The notes under the pieces: model-generated
What the model was told of the DNA's origin: nothing
Database searches by the model: none
The model's input: the letters and a program-made list of their open reading frames with translations, nothing else
Shown: piece after piece, positions 7,064-9,927 of the stretch
Layout: each line of letters starts with the position of its first letter
Position numbering within the stretch: position 1 is the stretch's first letter
Position numbers and translations under genes: made by a program
Assembly: GCA_028711905.1 (NCBI GenBank)
Contig: JAQTRI010000107.1
Location: 1 to 9,927, forward strand
Direction: 5' to 3'
DNA from: Candidatus Wallbacteria bacterium
GTDB lineage: Bacteria; Muiribacteriota; JAQTZZ01
DNA: 9,927 bases

Positions 7064-7088
7064 GTAGAGACGCGCTGCGGCGCGTCTC
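7064..7088. repeat. GTAGAGACGC-type hairpin between convergent genes
   Basis: GTA precedes GAGACGCGC (7067-7075), a 4-base loop, and GCGCGTCTC (7080-7088), giving a perfect 9-bp GC-rich stem. The outer part GTAGAGACGC...GCGTCTC is shared with the palindrome at 2316-2347; the centre differs. The stem lies between the ends of rnfA and the WG-repeat gene. It might serve both as a terminator, although no U-tract follows directly; a T6 run lies 30 bases on, at 7119-7124. I read it mainly as a second member of a dispersed palindromic repeat family. Confidence 0.7.
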
Positions 7089-7122
7089 ATCTTAGGGATA
7101 TGCTGAGGATAACGCGGGTTTT

Positions 7123-9927
7123 TTAATTCCCAGTCATAGGCTCAAGGGCTGCCTGAGGCAGACTTAAAACGGTCCAGTCTTTGCCGACACGGACCCTGGC
7201 AGTGCCGTTGGCGAAATCCGTCGCTTCATCGTAAAGGCACTCAAAAGCGGTTTCACCGGTCAGGTCCAGGAAGCCCCATTTGCCCGCTTCTGACACCCTC
7301 GCCATTCCGCATGAAAAGGATCTTGCTTCATCGTAAACCGGTTTTTTCAGCCAGAATCCTGTGCGGTCGATGTATCCCCATTTGTCTTTAGATTTTACGG
7401 CTGCAGCGCCTTCTGAGAAATCAAGGGCTTCGGTGAATTCCGGGTCTATCACTACCCGTCCGTCCCGGTCCATGAATCCATAAAGCCCTTTTAAACGAAT
7501 TACAGCCAGCCCCTCCCTGAACTGATAAGCTATTCCTGGGTCCAGGCCGTTTTCCTCAAGTTCTTCTGCGCTGTGTTCAATGTTTTCATCTATGACATCC
7601 AGTTCTTCCCCGAAGAAATCCTCGAGCATGGCCAAAGTTTCTTCTTCCAGTGAAGATTTTTTACTGCTATCTGGTTTAACGACATCGAATTTTGCCGTTG
7701 CTGCAGGTGTCTGTGGAAGGATGACCGGAATTTTATGTGGGACAGTCTCTGTTTTTCGCCCGGGAGGAGCATTTTCTGCTGGATGATCTTTCTTTTCCTG
7801 CAGTACTTTCTTCAGATGCCGGCTGAAACCTGATTCATGCATGACTGGCGCATTGTCTCCGGTCATGGGGGCACTGGTCGGGTCAAAAGTGTCCGGAATG
7901 TTGTTTGGCGGCTTAAAAGCAACAACGCTTTCCGCGATCCGGATATCTGTTTTGCGCTGATCTGGTATTGCCGCGCTGCCTGCTACGCCGAGCATTGGCA
8001 TTGCCAACGGGTCGATCTCGCGGTCAGGGACGACAGCCATGTCTGTTGATGTTCCGGATGTTTGTCTGCGATCAGCTTGGAGAGCTAAGCAGGATTTCAT
8101 CATGTCGGTTACTTCCCGGGCAGCGGGGGTCCCGGGGGTCTCCCGCTCTCTGTGACTGATCAGCCCAATCTGCCTTGCGGCCTGGGCCAGCATGATGCCG
8201 AATCCTGATCCGGGAGCTGATGAATTTTTCAAGACGGGCACGGGTTTATCCTGCAGATAAAACTCAGCCAGTTCTCCGCCGGTCACAGAATCGATTTCCG
8301 ATGAGGAACGGAAAGAAGCGCTGCTTCGGGTGTCAATCTGTTTTTTCAGGGCATCCTGACCCTCGATGACTTGTGATCTCCAGTAGTCCCAGATCCGTGA
8401 AGCTTTGGAGACTGTTCCTGCATCGCGCATGTAAGTCTCTCCGAGCATACTCTTTGTGGTTTCGTCTAAGCTGGGATCAACAGCCCGGGGTACAGTTCTA
8501 TCAAGTAAGGCCATGCTTTTTTCAACATCAGCAAGCATGTGGTCAATGCCTGAAGAAAAGGTTTTTTCATATGCTGTCGGTGTGAGTGACTGGTTGTGAT
8601 CGTTCAGATAAAAGGTCGAAATCAGGCTTTCTGTTTCCTGATCCAAAGCAGAGGTTTTTTCCTGGTCGATCTTGTCCGTCAATGACAGCAGCCGTCCCAG
8701 GTCTGAACCTGTCTGCTCAGCAAGTCTGGCGTGTTTCTCGTTTGCTTCGGTCAGGGTTTTACCGAGCGCTGATTTTTCTAAGTAGTATTGATTGATGACC
8801 GATTCGGTCTCACTTTCCATTGATGGTGGTGATTTGCACTGCAGGGCAGCAACCCCCTGAACCGGGTTTTCCGGTCTGTTCGAAACCCGGTAGTAAATGG
8901 TGCGGGCAAGCTGACCCAGAGTCTGGCTCTCCTGCACTGTGCGTGAAAGATCAATCCCGGCATCTTTGCCGCTGGGGAGATTCCTGTTTTCTTCAAATGC
9001 GAGGCATGGAGATCTTCCGTAATCAATTTTCAAGTCGGTCTGATCATCAATTTTGTCTGTCCCAAGCAGGGTCAGTTCTTCATCAAGGTAATAACTGCGC
9101 AGGGTGTTTTCTGTAATCAGATCCATGCCGGAGCAGTCTTCAAAGGACAGGGTGCGGACCAGATTGCTGCTGAAACGGTCCCGCAGGCGTTTGACGGTTT
9201 CCTGCAGGGTGCATTCTATTGTGACGGGTGAGGTTTCGGCTGCAGAAATCTCCTCGGATCCGGTCCGTGGGACTGAATTCATCACAATTGGTTCCTGGCG
9301 CTTTTTCTCAGCCTCAAACAACCAGTTGAAGTCATGCGTTTCGGTAAAATCGGTGTTTTCTGCAGTTTCCATGGTATCCATGCGCGACAGAGCCCCGGAA
9401 AGAAATGCTGCAGTCACCTCGCGGCTGGAAGACATGGATTCAGCGAAGACCGGTTTCATTCTGTGGAACCATTCGCGCTTGGCTGCAATCTTTCTTACCA
9501 GTTCTGAGTACCGCGGGCAGAGTCCGGGATCCGCGCTCTTCTGCGGTGATAAATGTTGTGTCTTGTGATCTTCATCTTCTTCAATGATTACAGTTTCGAC
9601 TGTACCGGATGCAATCTCTATCGGGGAGTCGTTTGTTTCAGCAACGACAGAGATTTCAGTTGTCGGGTCCGCATCAGGGGAAGGCTTAGTTTCCCCCCCG
9701 GCGGCTTCTAACCCTGACGGCGGAAAAAGCCAGAAGTTTCTATCAATCAGTTCTCGCATTGGAGAAGATTCCAGTTTTTTCTTATCAGGGGGAGGCTCAT
9801 TGGCAGCTGCCGAAACCTCTTCAGTCACTTTTTCCGATGGTTTCGCGGGTAATGCCTGTATTACCGGGATGACCTGTTTTTCTCCGGCAGGATGCTGGAT
9901 GTGTATCTCTGATGAACTCAGAGGTCT
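7123..9927 (-). CDS. Long low-complexity protein with C-terminal WG repeats, 5' end beyond window
   Basis: At least 934 residues are encoded, and the frame stays open to the right edge. A GTG at 9828 is possible as a start but has no clear ribosome site, so I treat the gene as 5'-partial. Most of the protein is Glu/Ser/Thr/Asp-rich and probably poorly ordered. It has no signal peptide or membrane segment in the visible part. The last 120 residues (about 7150-7515) hold three WG-type beta repeats: GLYGFMDRDG, DKWGYIDRTG and GKWGFLDLTG, each followed by a (P/L)-x-(F/Y)-(D/T)-E-A-x-x-F motif. WG repeats occur in many bacterial proteins without an agreed function, perhaps as binding platforms. 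Between 8811 and about 7945 the chain shows a degenerate 57-58-residue tandem repeat, listed separately. The gene is convergent with rnf and there is no reason to link their functions. Confidence 0.88.
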   Translation of the reverse strand, partial: RPLSSSEIHIQHPAGEKQVIPVIQALPAKPSEKVTEEVSAAANEPPPDKKKLESSPMRELIDRNFWLFPPSGLEAAGGETKPSPDADPTTEISVVAETNDSPIEIASGTVETVIIEEDEDHKTQHLSPQKSADPGLCPRYSELVRKIAAKREWFHRMKPVFAESMSSSREVTAAFLSGALSRMDTMETAENTDFTETHDFNWLFEAEKKRQEPIVMNSVPRTGSEEISAAETSPVTIECTLQETVKRLRDRFSSNLVRTLSFEDCSGMDLITENTLRSYYLDEELTLLGTDKIDDQTDLKIDYGRSPCLAFEENRNLPSGKDAGIDLSRTVQESQTLGQLARTIYYRVSNRPENPVQGVAALQCKSPPSMESETESVINQYYLEKSALGKTLTEANEKHARLAEQTGSDLGRLLSLTDKIDQEKTSALDQETESLISTFYLNDHNQSLTPTAYEKTFSSGIDHMLADVEKSMALLDRTVPRAVDPSLDETTKSMLGETYMRDAGTVSKASRIWDYWRSQVIEGQDALKKQIDTRSSASFRSSSEIDSVTGGELAEFYLQDKPVPVLKNSSAPGSGFGIMLAQAARQIGLISHRERETPGTPAAREVTDMMKSCLALQADRRQTSGTSTDMAVVPDREIDPLAMPMLGVAGSAAIPDQRKTDIRIAESVVAFKPPNNIPDTFDPTSAPMTGDNAPVMHESGFSRHLKKVLQEKKDHPAENAPPGRKTETVPHKIPVILPQTPAATAKFDVVKPDSSKKSSLEEETLAMLEDFFGEELDVIDENIEHSAEELEENGLDPGIAYQFREGLAVIRLKGLYGFMDRDGRVVIDPEFTEALDFSEGAAAVKSKDKWGYIDRTGFWLKKPVYDEARSFSCGMARVSEAGKWGFLDLTGETAFECLYDEATDFANGTARVRVGKDWTVLSLPQAALEPMTGN
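7945..8811 (-). repeat. Degenerate tandem 57-58-residue protein repeats in the WG-repeat protein
   Basis: Five consecutive units begin at 8811, 8637, 8463, 8289 and 8118 (minus strand), i.e. after steps of 174, 174, 174 and 171 bases. Each opens with a motif such as ETESVINQYYL, ETESLISTFYL, ETTKSMLGETYM, SVTGGELAEFYL or REVTDMMKSCL, usually followed by an acidic or basic pair. A second helix-like segment recurs near positions 30-48 (for example GSDLGRLLSLTDKIDQ and GIDHMLADVEKSMALLD). Related single motifs lie outside the array at 9423 (REVTAAFL), 9117 (ITENTLRSYYL) and 7641 (ETLAMLEDFF). The fifth unit is the weakest and its end is approximate. DNA identity between units is low, so the repeat is old. 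Confidence 0.6.

Noticed and set aside
7067..7124. Hairpin plus the T6 run as a classical rnf terminator
   Set aside because: The T-run is 30 bases past the stem, so it does not fit an intrinsic terminator. The hairpin matches the repeat family better.
9104..9568. Plus-strand 154-residue open frame opposite the WG-repeat gene
   Set aside because: It is a shadow of the long minus-strand coding frame, with no domain and no ribosome site.
3..9871. The 15-bp match ATGCCTGTATTACCG at both window ends (3-17 and 9852-9866)
   Set aside because: Both copies are inside coding sequence in different reading frames; one encodes a conserved part of the GH57 enzyme. A chance match of this length in 10 kb is plausible, so I do not call a repeat or attachment site.
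1..9927. tRNA, rRNA, CRISPR array, insertion sequence or integrase
   Set aside because: I saw no cloverleaf, regularly spaced direct DNA repeats, transposase or recombinase motifs in either strand.

Overview
The window carries a bacterial chromosomal segment with about 50% G+C (estimated by eye), dense coding and good Shine-Dalgarno sites. Its centre is an Rnf operon for a membrane-bound ferredoxin:NAD+ oxidoreductase that pumps ions. Rnf suggests an anaerobic or facultative lifestyle. A GH57-type glucan branching enzyme beside a DUF4912 protein, and a candidate sigma-54 promoter, fit several bacterial phyla. I cannot name the organism from this sequence.

Layout from left to right. (1) 1-1964, minus strand: a DUF4912 protein (1086-1964), then an intrinsic terminator (945-972), then the 5' two-fifths or so of a GH57 1,4-alpha-glucan branching enzyme (889 to beyond the left edge). 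The GH57 gene appears to have its own extended -10 promoter just after the terminator. (2) 1965-2376: a divergent intergenic region with a sigma-54-like promoter for the DUF4912 gene, a sigma-70-like promoter for rnf, a small inverted repeat and a perfect 32-bp palindrome in the rnf leader. (3) 2377-7013, plus strand: rnfC-rnfD-rnfG-rnfE-rnfA, tightly packed with start/stop overlaps at the last three junctions. (4) 7014-7122: a short convergent gap with degenerate 16-bp repeats and a second GTAGAGACGC-type hairpin. (5) 7123 to beyond the right edge, minus strand: a very long (at least 934 aa), mostly low-complexity protein ending in three WG repeats.

RnfC takes electrons from or gives them to NAD(H) through flavin and two 4Fe-4S clusters. 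RnfD and RnfG carry covalent FMN, and RnfE and RnfA form the membrane core with a shared 2Fe-2S site. Two things are unusual. The ferredoxin-facing subunit RnfB, which usually ends a C-D-G-E-A-B operon, is absent and its place is taken by a convergent gene. RnfG is about twice the usual length because of a block of roughly 180 residues between its membrane anchor and its FMN domain.

The WG-repeat protein holds an apparently undescribed feature: a degenerate tandem array with a 57-58-residue period, marked by an E-T-x-x-...-F/Y-Y-L motif. Two palindromic repeats of the same GTAGAGACGC family flank the rnf operon, one of them inside its leader.
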